Assembly (NCBI RefSeq): GCF_024159265.1
Contig: NZ_JAMYWY010000001.1
Span: 5,828,001-5,892,000 of the forward strand
Length of the DNA: 64,000 nucleotides
DNA from: Paenibacillus sp. 1781tsa1
Lineage (GTDB): Bacteria; Bacillota; Bacilli; Paenibacillales; Paenibacillaceae
Direction: 5' to 3'
Part shown: one piece after another, positions 30,759 through 39,848 of the stretch
How the letters are laid out: each line of letters begins with the position of its first letter
How positions within the stretch are numbered: position 1 is the stretch's first letter
Translations under genes and position numbers: made by a program
Notes under the pieces: generated by a model
Databases searched by the model: none
What the model saw: only the letters and a program-made list of their open reading frames with translations
Told to the model about the DNA's origin: nothing

Positions 30759-33700
30759 TTAATTTGCGACAAGATTCGAGTTTTCATTTCGTATTACTAC
30801 TTGCTCTTCAATCTGTGCAACACCATTAGCAAATGCATGCACCGTTTTAACATTTACGAACTTACGTTTAACATAGAAGCCTTCTCCATCTGGTAGCAAA
30901 CGGCTGCCAGAAACATAAGGAACTTTGATATTGAATAACTCGGCGTCATTAGACTCAGCTGTGCCTAATAACCAGCCAATCTGAGCAGATTTGATGTCTT
31001 TAAGCCAATCATCATAGTTACGATTAATCGCATTGGCTTGTCCGGATACAATGATATACACCCCATGCTCCCGTCCATTTCGGGTGATATATTCCAGATG
31101 CCCTGTGATTGTTCGAGAAATACGCTTCGCGATGAAATCAACGTCGTCAATAATCAGCACCATTTTAGGAGCAAATTCATCCGGATCAGCAACTCGCTCT
31201 TCCAGTTTGTTACGGAGAGCTTCGATCATTTCCTCCATCGTGGCCTCATTGGTTGCAAATGCCACCGTATGATGAAGGTCTTTCAACACTCCCAGTCCTT
31301 GCGGCGTACGTCTAAAGTCACACAGATAGAGTTCGAGCTCTTCCTGTATATACTTCATAGCAGACATTAGGCCAATCGTAACAAGTAGCGATGTCTTTCC
31401 AGATTCCATTCTTCCTGCCACCATGAAATATGGTCCATCTGCCTCCATATCCCAGCCGAGCATGTTCAAGCTATCAATGTTCATGTGCACAGGTAAAACA
31501 GGACTAGAGGCCAGATTCAGATCACCTGTCGCTTCTGGAATTGTGATTATCTCAGGCAGCACTCGAATAGACTCTGGTTTAGCAGTCGTACAAGTGGCAT
31601 CAAGTTCTGCAAACTGTTCGCGCAATAACTTAGCACGGGAAGACTCATTCACCGCATTAATGGATAACGCCGTTTGGAATTCATATGGAGGGATTGCTCC
31701 CTTCACAAAGGCCCTTCCTTCCGGCAACTGTGTTGGTGCTTTGGTCAGCCTTCCTACGGCATAGTTATAGTCCCCTGCATCTGCAAGCATATATGAGACA
31801 ACATTTGGGAAGTTACTGCGGATGCGTTCCAACATATCGGAAATCCGATTGATCGTTGCCACAAAGTAAATGCCAAGTCCTGGACCTTCGCGTAACAGAG
31901 GATCCAGCTTCTCATGGAGCTTCTCGAACTGTCCTCGGAAACTAACATAGCTATCGATAATAACAAGTATGGCCGGCAGCGTATTTCTAGTTTCGGAACA
32001 GTAAGACAATCTGGATTTTACTCCTGTTTCAGCAAACAGCGTTTTACGCTTACTAATGGTCTCTTCCAGATAATTGAACAATCGGTTCATCTTCTCTTCC
32101 TGATCATCCTGAATTACATCCGCCACATGAGGCAACAGTGTATAATCCTTCAGCATTCTTCCGAAATCGAGCGCATAGATATTCACATCATTAGGTGTCG
32201 TTTCCATTGCCAGTGAATATAGCAAGGTCTGGATAAATGTTGTTTTCCCCGTACCTGGCATACCATATATCAGCCAATGTCCTGATTCCAGATCGATCCG
32301 AAGTGGAAATTGTCTTTGGTTCACTACATCATCAATAAGTCCAACCTGTGGATTCAAAATTTTACCTGGTTCACTTGAACTAACAGCCAGATCTTCCAAG
32401 GTCAGATGATTAGGCAGCGGCTCCAGCCAAGGACCTGGTAGACGCTGAATACCTTCACGTTCTGCTTTCATCGCGATATGCTCAATAAGAACATTTAATT
32501 GTTTTTTACTGAGCGTCTTTTCTTCAGAAGGTTTTGTTTCCTGAATCAATTCAAGCTGGTCTCTTAACTTGGTCTTGCGACCATCCAATTCATAAGCGTA
32601 CATATTGCGGTCAGATTGCGTAATACTCTGATCTGGTCGATATGGAGCACCGCTCCATGCGAATTGAACGGATTCAAATACTTCATTACTACCGACCTGC
32701 AGAAAACCACGACCCGGGTTTGTAATATGAGCAGCATCCGGAATTCGGATCATCTCACGACTATCACTTTCGTCCTGAACCCGAAGGCAGACTTTATAAC
32801 GGGAGTTACTCCAGATTTTATCATCTACAACGCCGCCTGGTTTCTGGGTTGCCAAGAGCAGATGCACACCCAATGTCCGACCAATAGCCGCAATGGAAAC
32901 CAGTTCACTCATGAACTCAGGTTGGTCTTTTTTCAGTTGTGCAAACTCATCGATGACAATGAATAGATGCGGGAGAGGATCTCGATCTTTCCACTCTGTA
33001 AGATAATATTCGTCAATATGCTGTACATTACCAGCAGCAATGAATAACCGCTGTCTTCGTTTAAGCTCGGCTTTAAGAGAAACCTTAGAACGTTCGATTA
33101 ACCCTTCTTCTTCCAGATTGGTTACTGTGGCAATAACGTGAGGCAATTCCTGGAACGTGTTGGACATGCCCCCACCTTTATAGTCAATCAGCATAAACGC
33201 CATATCATGGGGATGATATTCAACCGCAAGCGATGCAATAATGGATTGAATAACTTCACTTTTACCTGAACCGGTTGTTCCTGCCATAAGTCCGTGAGGA
33301 CCATGTCCTTTACGCTCGATCTTGTCATGAAGGTTCAGCAGAACCGGTTTTTTTCCCCCTCTAACACCCACAGGGAAAGGCAGGGTATTGGGATAACGTG
33401 ACTTCTGCCAATTGTTTTCCACATGAAACTGTTCTATATTTTGTATTCCAAATAACTCAAACAACGTAAGCACATTTACAATCTCATCCGCAGAATTTCG
33501 CTTGATCCGATAAGGAGCAATCTGACGTGCAAATTGATCTGCTTGTTCCAGTGTCATCTGATCTGATTTGAAGGGTTGTACAAATGGAATCTCATCCTTA
33601 GGCTTGGCATAGGTAGCATCGCCAGCAGAACCACCCGTTACATTTGTTGAACGCATGACCCCTTCAGCCGAATGCAAATCAATAACAAGTTCACATTCCT

Positions 33701-34763
33701 TCGGAAGAACGTCCTTGCTCGGTGCAAGAACGATGCTGCAGACGCCAATGACCTCTGAGCTCTTCATCATCAAAGGAAGAATAGGTTCATGCTCCAGCAT
33801 CTCAATGAATGGCAGGAAACAGACGTAAAACGGGAGTGCTTTCTCCCCCTTGTTCAACCATTGGCGACGCTGTAGCATCGTAAATAATTGTTCCATCAAT
33901 TGAGGTTGATACCCACGTTCTTCAAACAGGTATCTACCCGAACGGGTGTCGTTCCACACATGCGGAATCCACCTCATCCAGTCCCAATTTTCTCGTTGTA
34001 TCTTGTTCATAAATACGGCCATCTTAAGCTCGTCTGGTGCATGATTTGCCGCAAGTTGGGTCACAACAGTACGACAGAACATATTTAGTTCTTCTTCGTC
34101 GCCAACAAGTCCGATAATGCGATATTTACTCAAGTCCAGCAGGGCGGGAGCATTCGTAATTGTAGTGAATTTCTCCGTCATTTCCCTCGCTTTTTCAAGC
34201 ATCGGTTCCTTCTCAACTCCGTTTTGCTTAGGTACCGTAATGTCGAAGTTACTTGGCACGGTTCCAATGCCGACGCGGACTTTCAAGAAGTCAAAATCCT
34301 GTGGAATTCGCTCCCATACCGAAGAGCTTCGCTCCTTGACCATATTGATACAAAATTGTGGATCCAAATGGGTTTGGTGCCAGTTCAAAATCAATTCGTT
34401 CTTCCAGTTCTGCAGCGTTTCCCTGTTCTCATTAATGTGATTGTCGTATAAACGTTCACGATCTTTAATTTTCTTGCGATGCTTTGCTTTATTCTGGAAA
34501 TGAACCAGTACAGGTACAAAATATGAAACAACCATCATACAGAGGGAAATCATCTGTACGGTTACAAATTGCCCATTCCCCCGACTTTGGTAAAAAGTCA
34601 TCATTGCCGCCCCACCTGCAACTGTAACCATGATGGGAACCATAATCGAGATAATGTTCAGTTGTGGTGGTTGAGGAAGTGAGGGCGGGGAGAAAATTTC
34701 CACTTCCTCTCCCGAAGTTTCCTTAATAATCCTAGGCGATCTCTTATAAAAAAAATGGGACAT
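30759..34763 (-). CDS. essC: EssC/YukB-type FtsK/SpoIIIE ATPase of type VII secretion
   Basis: The 1334 residues have two membrane helices near the N-terminus (about 36-60 and 65-90), a central region, and three ATPase domains. The P-loops are GTTGSGKS (about residue 493), GMPGTGKT (about 834) and GRMESGKT (about 1119). Walker B strands are LFIVIDE, ILVIIDS and MVLIIDD. This is the motor and substrate receptor of the type VII system; the last domain normally binds WXG signals. Unlike Staphylococcus EssC, which has two FHA domains first, the protein begins with only about 35 residues before the first helix. It follows the two exported pilus-associated proteins by 31 bases, linking the pilus-like and secretion halves. 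Confidence 0.95.
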   Translation of the reverse strand: MSHFFYKRSPRIIKETSGEEVEIFSPPSLPQPPQLNIISIMVPIMVTVAGGAAMMTFYQSRGNGQFVTVQMISLCMMVVSYFVPVLVHFQNKAKHRKKIKDRERLYDNHINENRETLQNWKNELILNWHQTHLDPQFCINMVKERSSSVWERIPQDFDFLKVRVGIGTVPSNFDITVPKQNGVEKEPMLEKAREMTEKFTTITNAPALLDLSKYRIIGLVGDEEELNMFCRTVVTQLAANHAPDELKMAVFMNKIQRENWDWMRWIPHVWNDTRSGRYLFEERGYQPQLMEQLFTMLQRRQWLNKGEKALPFYVCFLPFIEMLEHEPILPLMMKSSEVIGVCSIVLAPSKDVLPKECELVIDLHSAEGVMRSTNVTGGSAGDATYAKPKDEIPFVQPFKSDQMTLEQADQFARQIAPYRIKRNSADEIVNVLTLFELFGIQNIEQFHVENNWQKSRYPNTLPFPVGVRGGKKPVLLNLHDKIERKGHGPHGLMAGTTGSGKSEVIQSIIASLAVEYHPHDMAFMLIDYKGGGMSNTFQELPHVIATVTNLEEEGLIERSKVSLKAELKRRQRLFIAAGNVQHIDEYYLTEWKDRDPLPHLFIVIDEFAQLKKDQPEFMSELVSIAAIGRTLGVHLLLATQKPGGVVDDKIWSNSRYKVCLRVQDESDSREMIRIPDAAHITNPGRGFLQVGSNEVFESVQFAWSGAPYRPDQSITQSDRNMYAYELDGRKTKLRDQLELIQETKPSEEKTLSKKQLNVLIEHIAMKAEREGIQRLPGPWLEPLPNHLTLEDLAVSSSEPGKILNPQVGLIDDVVNQRQFPLRIDLESGHWLIYGMPGTGKTTFIQTLLYSLAMETTPNDVNIYALDFGRMLKDYTLLPHVADVIQDDQEEKMNRLFNYLEETISKRKTLFAETGVKSRLSYCSETRNTLPAILVIIDSYVSFRGQFEKLHEKLDPLLREGPGLGIYFVATINRISDMLERIRSNFPNVVSYMLADAGDYNYAVGRLTKAPTQLPEGRAFVKGAIPPYEFQTALSINAVNESSRAKLLREQFAELDATCTTAKPESIRVLPEIITIPEATGDLNLASSPVLPVHMNIDSLNMLGWDMEADGPYFMVAGRMESGKTSLLVTIGLMSAMKYIQEELELYLCDFRRTPQGLGVLKDLHHTVAFATNEATMEEMIEALRNKLEERVADPDEFAPKMVLIIDDVDFIAKRISRTITGHLEYITRNGREHGVYIIVSGQANAINRNYDDWLKDIKSAQIGWLLGTAESNDAELFNIKVPYVSGSRLLPDGEGFYVKRKFVNVKTVHAFANGVAQIEEQVVIRNENSNLVAN

Positions 34764-34794
34764 GCTCAGTCTGCCTCCTCTTCAACGTATTTTT

Positions 34795-35778
34795 TTAGCG
34801 ATTCATGCAACCCTTCGGATAATAACCTGCTGCTGCTGCATCTCTTTCACTTGAGAAGGTCTCATCTTCCCGATAACCATAAGAACATGTACTAGGGTAA
34901 TAATATTTAATACCGGTTGTCAGATCGACTGCGCCTTTAATCTCTGTTTTCTTGACCAGTCGGCCTCCACCAAGAGCGTAGTTGTTATAGAATTGGTCCC
35001 CTATCGGAATTCCTTGGATAAATGCCATAATTCCAATGTCATCGATGGAGTTGATCCATTCTTCCTGTGAAATTTGTGGAAGACTAAAGGTATAATGGAC
35101 TCCGTACCGAGTCGCGTACTCATTATGTTTGTTTATATAATAAGCCAGATCCTGTTGAATACTTTTCACGATGACACTTTTTCGCATCGCTTCAAAATTG
35201 GCTGCATTGTCTAATAAAGGAATGTTGGTTGTGCCCTCCAAATCTTCACGGAACCCTTCAACCCAAGCCTTTGCGTAAGAATCATACGCATATACATAAC
35301 TGTCCAACGTGAAATTAATACTGTTTCCTCTGTCGTCCGAGTACGAATATGGTTTCTTCGGTCTCCACATATGCTTGAATACCCTCTCGCTATTGGCATC
35401 CCTGTACTCATCCACTGCGTACAAGTCATAGCCATCGTAATCAATGACGGCAACTGCTGGAATATATCCGGCAAGAGCCCCCTGTCTAACAGGGTCATTG
35501 ACAACATCAAAATTCAAATAGAGTGTGCGAAAGAAAGTGTCCAGCGCTCTCTCTTTATTCGCAAAGAAGAATTTTCTCGACTGATAACCTGCCTCATATT
35601 CTTGGAGTACATTCATATTTAGCATCTGAGAAGCATCCTGGACTGCAGTATGCAGTGAAGCTGAATATTGATTCGATAAGGCCTGAGCCGTTTTTTGGTC
35701 TCCTGTTCGAAAATCCATGACGAGATAGAAAGGGACAAAGATACAGATAAACAATATTGCCAGATTAGTAATCTTCAT
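34795..35778 (-). CDS. Exported/anchored protein of the pilus-like module
   Basis: The 327-residue protein has one N-terminal hydrophobic segment (LAILFICIFVPFYLVMDF) and a large extracytoplasmic part with many Tyr and Asp residues. Two cysteines near the end (PSTCSYGY and KGCMNR) could form a disulfide. TadE/F/G-type minor pilins have the same plan, but I see no firm family motif. The start overlaps the end of the preceding gene by 14 bases, so the two are translationally coupled. It is the last gene before essC. Expected role: minor subunit or envelope spacer of the apparatus, inferred from order. Confidence 0.55.
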   Translation of the reverse strand: MKITNLAILFICIFVPFYLVMDFRTGDQKTAQALSNQYSASLHTAVQDASQMLNMNVLQEYEAGYQSRKFFFANKERALDTFFRTLYLNFDVVNDPVRQGALAGYIPAVAVIDYDGYDLYAVDEYRDANSERVFKHMWRPKKPYSYSDDRGNSINFTLDSYVYAYDSYAKAWVEGFREDLEGTTNIPLLDNAANFEAMRKSVIVKSIQQDLAYYINKHNEYATRYGVHYTFSLPQISQEEWINSIDDIGIMAFIQGIPIGDQFYNNYALGGGRLVKKTEIKGAVDLTTGIKYYYPSTCSYGYREDETFSSERDAAAAGYYPKGCMNR

Positions 35779-36313
35779 TGATTACCATTCCCCCGTAAGG
35801 AACATAGACCTTAACGTTGCCATCCGTAATGCCTCCAGTAAAAACATCACTAAGAATTGTTGCCATAGTACGATTAACATTTTTCACTTTCACGGTGAAG
35901 AAGTCACCTACCGCCATGACATATCTGCGATCGATATCAGATGCTAGACTATCGGGAAACAATCTCTGCATAATTTCCTGATTATAATGACCATCAAAGT
36001 AGGTCGTGAAACTATCACGGAAAGTAGCCGGATTAGCCGGATCAGTATATTCCGGATTGTACTTCTTGTGTAAATGTTCCATTTGGATGTCATACTGATT
36101 CCCCGTAGCTCCGAGCTTTTGGTTAAACTCCAGATACATCTCGGGAGTGATATACCCCTTGGTTCTAGCGGAATCCACGAATGTAGTCACAGCTGAGTGA
36201 ATAACGATCTGAGACAAGTCATCCTGTCTTTGAGCCTGTTGGTACAACGGATACAAGAATAACAACACGATGGCAATGAAAATGCCTAATATTTTGGAGA
36301 AAGAGTTTTCCAC
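35765..36313 (-). CDS. Membrane-anchored protein of the pilus-like module
   Basis: This 182-residue protein has an N-terminal transmembrane helix (ILGIFIAIVLLFLYPLY) and a soluble, outside domain with AVTTFVDSARTKGYITPEM and VYVPYGGMVINEDY. The TFVDSARTKGYIT segment recalls the amphipathic helix of TadE/TadF-like or TadG-like minor pilins. GTG start after AAGGGTGA. Coupled to the following 327-residue gene. Function is suggested by position between the pilin-like genes and essC; the family is not recognised with confidence. Confidence 0.55.
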   Translation of the reverse strand: MENSFSKILGIFIAIVLLFLYPLYQQAQRQDDLSQIVIHSAVTTFVDSARTKGYITPEMYLEFNQKLGATGNQYDIQMEHLHKKYNPEYTDPANPATFRDSFTTYFDGHYNQEIMQRLFPDSLASDIDRRYVMAVGDFFTVKVKNVNRTMATILSDVFTGGITDGNVKVYVPYGGMVINEDY

Positions 36314-36326
36314 ACTAGCTCACCCT

Positions 36327-36707
36327 TTATGTAAAAACAATGGTTTGTACTTTGCCTTGGCTGTCTCGAATATATGAAACAACATAGGTTCGATTAAGAC
36401 TGATTCCTGATACATCAATACTTTCAATATCATCTGAACTATAGAAGTATTTATTAACTACACGAATATTGGCGTCCAAGGTTTTCATTTGTCTTATGCT
36501 TTGAAGAACTTCTGCACCTGTGTAGGTAATTTGCTCCGTAATTTCAAGACTTGTGAACAATCTTCGCTCTTCATTCACTGCGGATTTATGTGTAACGTTT
36601 ACTGCCGCATCCTGAGACTGAATGCCTCCAAGAGCGAATATGCAAGCGATAATTACGATGCTGATCTCCGCCGCAACTAATATGAACTTTTCAACTGTTT
36701 CGCTCAT
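36327..36707 (-). CDS. Pilin-like protein, diverged third paralogue
   Basis: The 126 residues have the plan of the two upstream pilin-like proteins: a short N-terminus, one membrane helix (FILVAAEISIVIIACIFALGG), then SQDAAVNVTHKSAVNEE and a short beta domain ending in QTIVF. Shared marks are IxSQDAA after the helix and TGAEVLQSIRQM, matching SGSQVLNAVRQY. It is smaller and much diverged, so a specialised minor subunit is likely. ATG after AGGAGG. Confidence 0.6.
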   Translation of the reverse strand: MSETVEKFILVAAEISIVIIACIFALGGIQSQDAAVNVTHKSAVNEERRLFTSLEITEQITYTGAEVLQSIRQMKTLDANIRVVNKYFYSSDDIESIDVSGISLNRTYVVSYIRDSQGKVQTIVFT

Positions 36708-36739
36708 TGGAGACCTCCTACGACTTGAGTTAGTACTAT

Positions 36740-37234
36740 CTAATTTTGCTGTACAAATTTAATAGCTCTAATCATATTATTGCCGTCTCTCACTATACTA
36801 GATATAAATTTCCCACTTGGATTAATATATTGGGCACTCGCTTGATCCTCGGCATTCACTAAACTTGTCCTTTTATCTTGATCATTATTCATAGTACTTA
36901 CTATTCCATTTTCAACTCCAAAAGTATTACCATAATAGTTACCTACGGTGTCACCTCCAGCTCTCTGTTTCCCCGTAATAACCTGGATACCAAACTGTTC
37001 CTGATTCATGTATTGTCTAACCGCATTTAGAACCTGACTACCTGACAAGACAGTATTGCTATACGTCTGATACTCCGTATCCGACAGTTGTGTTGTAATC
37101 GCGGCCATCTTTGTCTGTCCCTGTTTTGCTGCATCCTGCGATGAAATCGTAATAATAACTACAATCGTAATCAACATAATTGTTAGGAATATGCCCGCCG
37201 CTACTCGTATACCGACGCCTGTATTCTCTTCCAA
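36740..37234 (-). CDS. Pilin-like protein, paralogue 2
   Basis: It starts MEENTGVGIRVAAGIF, then a strong membrane helix, ISSQDAAKQGQTKMAAI and SGSQVLNAVRQYMNQEQFG, and is almost identical to paralogue 1 for its first 100 residues. The variable end carries SAQYINPSGKFISSIVRDGNNMIRAI. I take the TTG at 37234 as the start because the ribosome site AGAGGA is nine bases before it and the start then aligns with paralogue 1. The N-terminus lacks the usual G/xxxxE prepilin site, so processing may differ. Expected to be a filament or membrane-scaffold subunit next to the CpaF/TadB/C motor. Confidence 0.65.
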   Translation of the reverse strand: MEENTGVGIRVAAGIFLTIMLITIVVIITISSQDAAKQGQTKMAAITTQLSDTEYQTYSNTVLSGSQVLNAVRQYMNQEQFGIQVITGKQRAGGDTVGNYYGNTFGVENGIVSTMNNDQDKRTSLVNAEDQASAQYINPSGKFISSIVRDGNNMIRAIKFVQQN

Positions 37235-37271
37235 CGTATTCAATCCTCTCTTTGCTTATTTCAGATGGAAA

Positions 37272-37757
37272 CTATTCCTGTTCAAAAATTATTCCACGAA
37301 TCATATTGTTCTTATCTCTGACGATAGAAGATTTGAACTTTCCACTAGGGTTAATGTATGCGATGGAAGATTGGTCTTCTGCATTAGTTAAAGAAGTATT
37401 TTTGGATATTTTTGAAACCTCCCCACTAGCGTCAAATGTATTCCCATAAAATACACCTTTCTTTTTATCGTCATCACCAGACAACCGCTGTTTCCCCGTA
37501 ATAACCTGCACACCAAATTGCTCCTGATTCATATATTGCCTCACTGCGTTCAGAACCTGACTACCCGATAATGTTGTATTACTATAAGTCTGGTACTCTG
37601 TATCCGACAACTGCGTCGTAATTGCAGCCATCTTTGTCTGGCCCTGTTTTGCCGCATCCTGCGATGAAATTGTAATAATAACTACAATTGTAATCAACAT
37701 GATGGTGAGGAATATACCGGCTGCGACCCGTATTCCGACGCCTGTATTTTCTTCCAT
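37272..37757 (-). CDS. Pilin-like protein, paralogue 1
   Basis: This 161-residue single-span protein has MEENTGVGIRVAAGIFLTIM at the start, then a helix through ITIVVIITIS, a conserved SSQDAAKQGQTKM stem, and a C-terminal small domain with INPSGKFKSSIVRDKNNMIRG. It stands immediately after the TadB/C-like gene, as major pilins do in many Tad loci, with GAGGGG upstream of the ATG. It forms a tandem duplication with paralogue 2. The long helix with short outside domain suits a filament subunit. No Flp-type length (about 60) or processing motif is seen, so this would be an unusual pilin. Confidence 0.65.
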   Translation of the reverse strand: MEENTGVGIRVAAGIFLTIMLITIVVIITISSQDAAKQGQTKMAAITTQLSDTEYQTYSNTTLSGSQVLNAVRQYMNQEQFGVQVITGKQRLSGDDDKKKGVFYGNTFDASGEVSKISKNTSLTNAEDQSSIAYINPSGKFKSSIVRDKNNMIRGIIFEQE

Positions 37758-37775
37758 GAAAAAATCAATCCCCTC

Positions 37776-39848
37776 TTAAATGGTTTGTAATTGTGTTGAT
37801 ATATCACTTAGTTGTTTGAATGACATGTAAAGGAATGGGAAGACCAGATATAGTGCAATCAGCAGTGCACCTGGTGTCCAGCCAAATAACTTGCCATACG
37901 ATGTTTTCTTTCGAATCAAACGCTCAAGGCGTTCCTTCTTCTGCTCAGCATAATACTCTTGTTCCATCTCCAGATCGTCAAACGCTTCACGTAACGAAAG
38001 CTTATCTACCGCTTGCATTAGACGCTTCACGATTCTACCAAACGAATCGAACGGCGCATCCGATTTCAGCATTTTCAAGGCTTCCTCTGCACCACTATCA
38101 TAATTGAGTAGACATTTTTGCAGTGCTGGTCTGAAAATGATACTGTATCGTTCCATCCACTCAAGTACGGTCTCCACAGATATCCGTTCAAATTCACACA
38201 GAATCGAGATAAGCACATGGAACTGGTCCACTTCATTTTGCATTTCCAATGCGCGTAACCGACGCTGAAATTGTAGAATCCATATGGTGATGTAATACCC
38301 TGTAACTCCAAAGCCTATAGCGATAAGGAGTTCCCACCATTTTAGATACTCATTGTTCACAACGGTTACTTTACCGATAATCCGATTGACAGTATTATTC
38401 ATAGCCACATCTGTTAAGGGCTCATTTGAATGAGTTTCTATGGACTGAACAACCTGTTCTCGCGTCAAATCTTTATTTGTCCGAAGATCTTCGATAATTT
38501 GGTTGTCCATTGTCGTTACCTGATTAGCACGCTCCAATTCATCCGCATTCATATATCCAAGAATGTTCGTTGCTTCTGACGTCGGTTTGCTGAATATATG
38601 GTGTACGCTGTTGTAATGTAAAAACACAGAGAACACAATTACACCAATAAACGCGGAGACAGAGATAACGATTCGGTGGATATACAACCATTCCAATGTT
38701 AGATGAGAGTTTGCCTCTTTGAGGAGCATGTTGGTTCGATGATGCTTCCTCGTATTTGGTGACGGGACCAATCGATCCACGATCCATTTGACCCAAGACC
38801 AAGAATATGCTTTCTTTTCCCACTCTTTTCGCGGGCCTTTAGCTACATATTTGGCTTCATCATTCTCCGATAATTTGCGAATTAGCAAGTAACAGATTAC
38901 AGCTGAAGCGTATATGAACATTCGAACTAGAAAACCAATTCTGCTGTCATAGAACTCTGTCGTAATTGGAAAATAATTTTCCGCCCAACGCTGCAAAGGA
39001 AACGACAGCAGAATTGGAATAAGTGCAAGTAAGGTCAGCCCACCTAATTTGTAACGTAATTTTTGTCTCCTCATCAGGTCATATCTGATCTCTTGCACAA
39101 ATTTATTAATGGCATTCAGATACATGGAGCCCTTTTGAACGTTGCGATCACCATACTCCATAATCAAATGAGACACTCCGGAAAATACCTTTAAATAACG
39201 GTTAGGCGCGACAGCATAGTATTTTTCCAGCTCTCGAGCCGGATCCTTGGATGTTAATACTTCGTGAATTCTCTCCGTCTGGAGCTTGATGTCGTGTGGT
39301 GACGATTGGGCAGCCTGATACAAAGCCTCATCAACCATCCGCACTTCCTGATAATGATGACGATCATCCTCCAGAACGTTCGAGAACTGTTTTAACAGAC
39401 GGTCTTCAACCCGGTTCACAAAAATATCGATGCATAATTCGTTTATAACGATTGCTGCTAACGCTCCAAAGAATAATGCCAGCCAACTTTTGCTGATTAT
39501 TGCCAGTACGATAAGACCAACAATGATAGACCCTAGTGTCAAATAGGTAATTCGCATCGTTTCTTTACGCAATGAATACTCATCGTAAGTGTTGATCGCA
39601 GTCAGACGTTTACGAATCTTCAGAATCTGTGACTTGACGATCGGAACCTTGATCAGTTGATGATATGATTTCTGGTAAAACACCAACAATTGTCGTGGTG
39701 TTTTTCCTGTAACATTTTTAGAAGAAGGCCATACATTCTCACGATTCTTCTTCCGCTTGCGATCTTTGAGAATAAGATAAAGAAGTATTCCGCCCGAAAT
39801 AAGCAGAGCACCACCGGCAATGGCAAAAATCCATATCCACTTATTCAT
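37776..39848 (-). CDS. TadB/TadC-like (GspF) inner-membrane platform protein
   Basis: The 690-residue protein has two halves, each with membrane helices and a GspF/T2SSF-like helical domain. The last 180 residues are typical (VDQFHVLISILCEFER, SFGRIVKRLMQAVDKL, REAFDDLEMEQEYYAEQ), ending with a helix (PGALLIALYLVFPFLYMSF). Tad systems normally use two separate proteins, TadB and TadC, so this could be a fused form. It would sit on the membrane as the assembly platform for the CpaF ATPase. Its start overlaps the cpaF stop (ATGA), so both are made in step. Confidence 0.7.
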   Translation of the reverse strand: MNKWIWIFAIAGGALLISGGILLYLILKDRKRKKNRENVWPSSKNVTGKTPRQLLVFYQKSYHQLIKVPIVKSQILKIRKRLTAINTYDEYSLRKETMRITYLTLGSIIVGLIVLAIISKSWLALFFGALAAIVINELCIDIFVNRVEDRLLKQFSNVLEDDRHHYQEVRMVDEALYQAAQSSPHDIKLQTERIHEVLTSKDPARELEKYYAVAPNRYLKVFSGVSHLIMEYGDRNVQKGSMYLNAINKFVQEIRYDLMRRQKLRYKLGGLTLLALIPILLSFPLQRWAENYFPITTEFYDSRIGFLVRMFIYASAVICYLLIRKLSENDEAKYVAKGPRKEWEKKAYSWSWVKWIVDRLVPSPNTRKHHRTNMLLKEANSHLTLEWLYIHRIVISVSAFIGVIVFSVFLHYNSVHHIFSKPTSEATNILGYMNADELERANQVTTMDNQIIEDLRTNKDLTREQVVQSIETHSNEPLTDVAMNNTVNRIIGKVTVVNNEYLKWWELLIAIGFGVTGYYITIWILQFQRRLRALEMQNEVDQFHVLISILCEFERISVETVLEWMERYSIIFRPALQKCLLNYDSGAEEALKMLKSDAPFDSFGRIVKRLMQAVDKLSLREAFDDLEMEQEYYAEQKKERLERLIRKKTSYGKLFGWTPGALLIALYLVFPFLYMSFKQLSDISTQLQTI

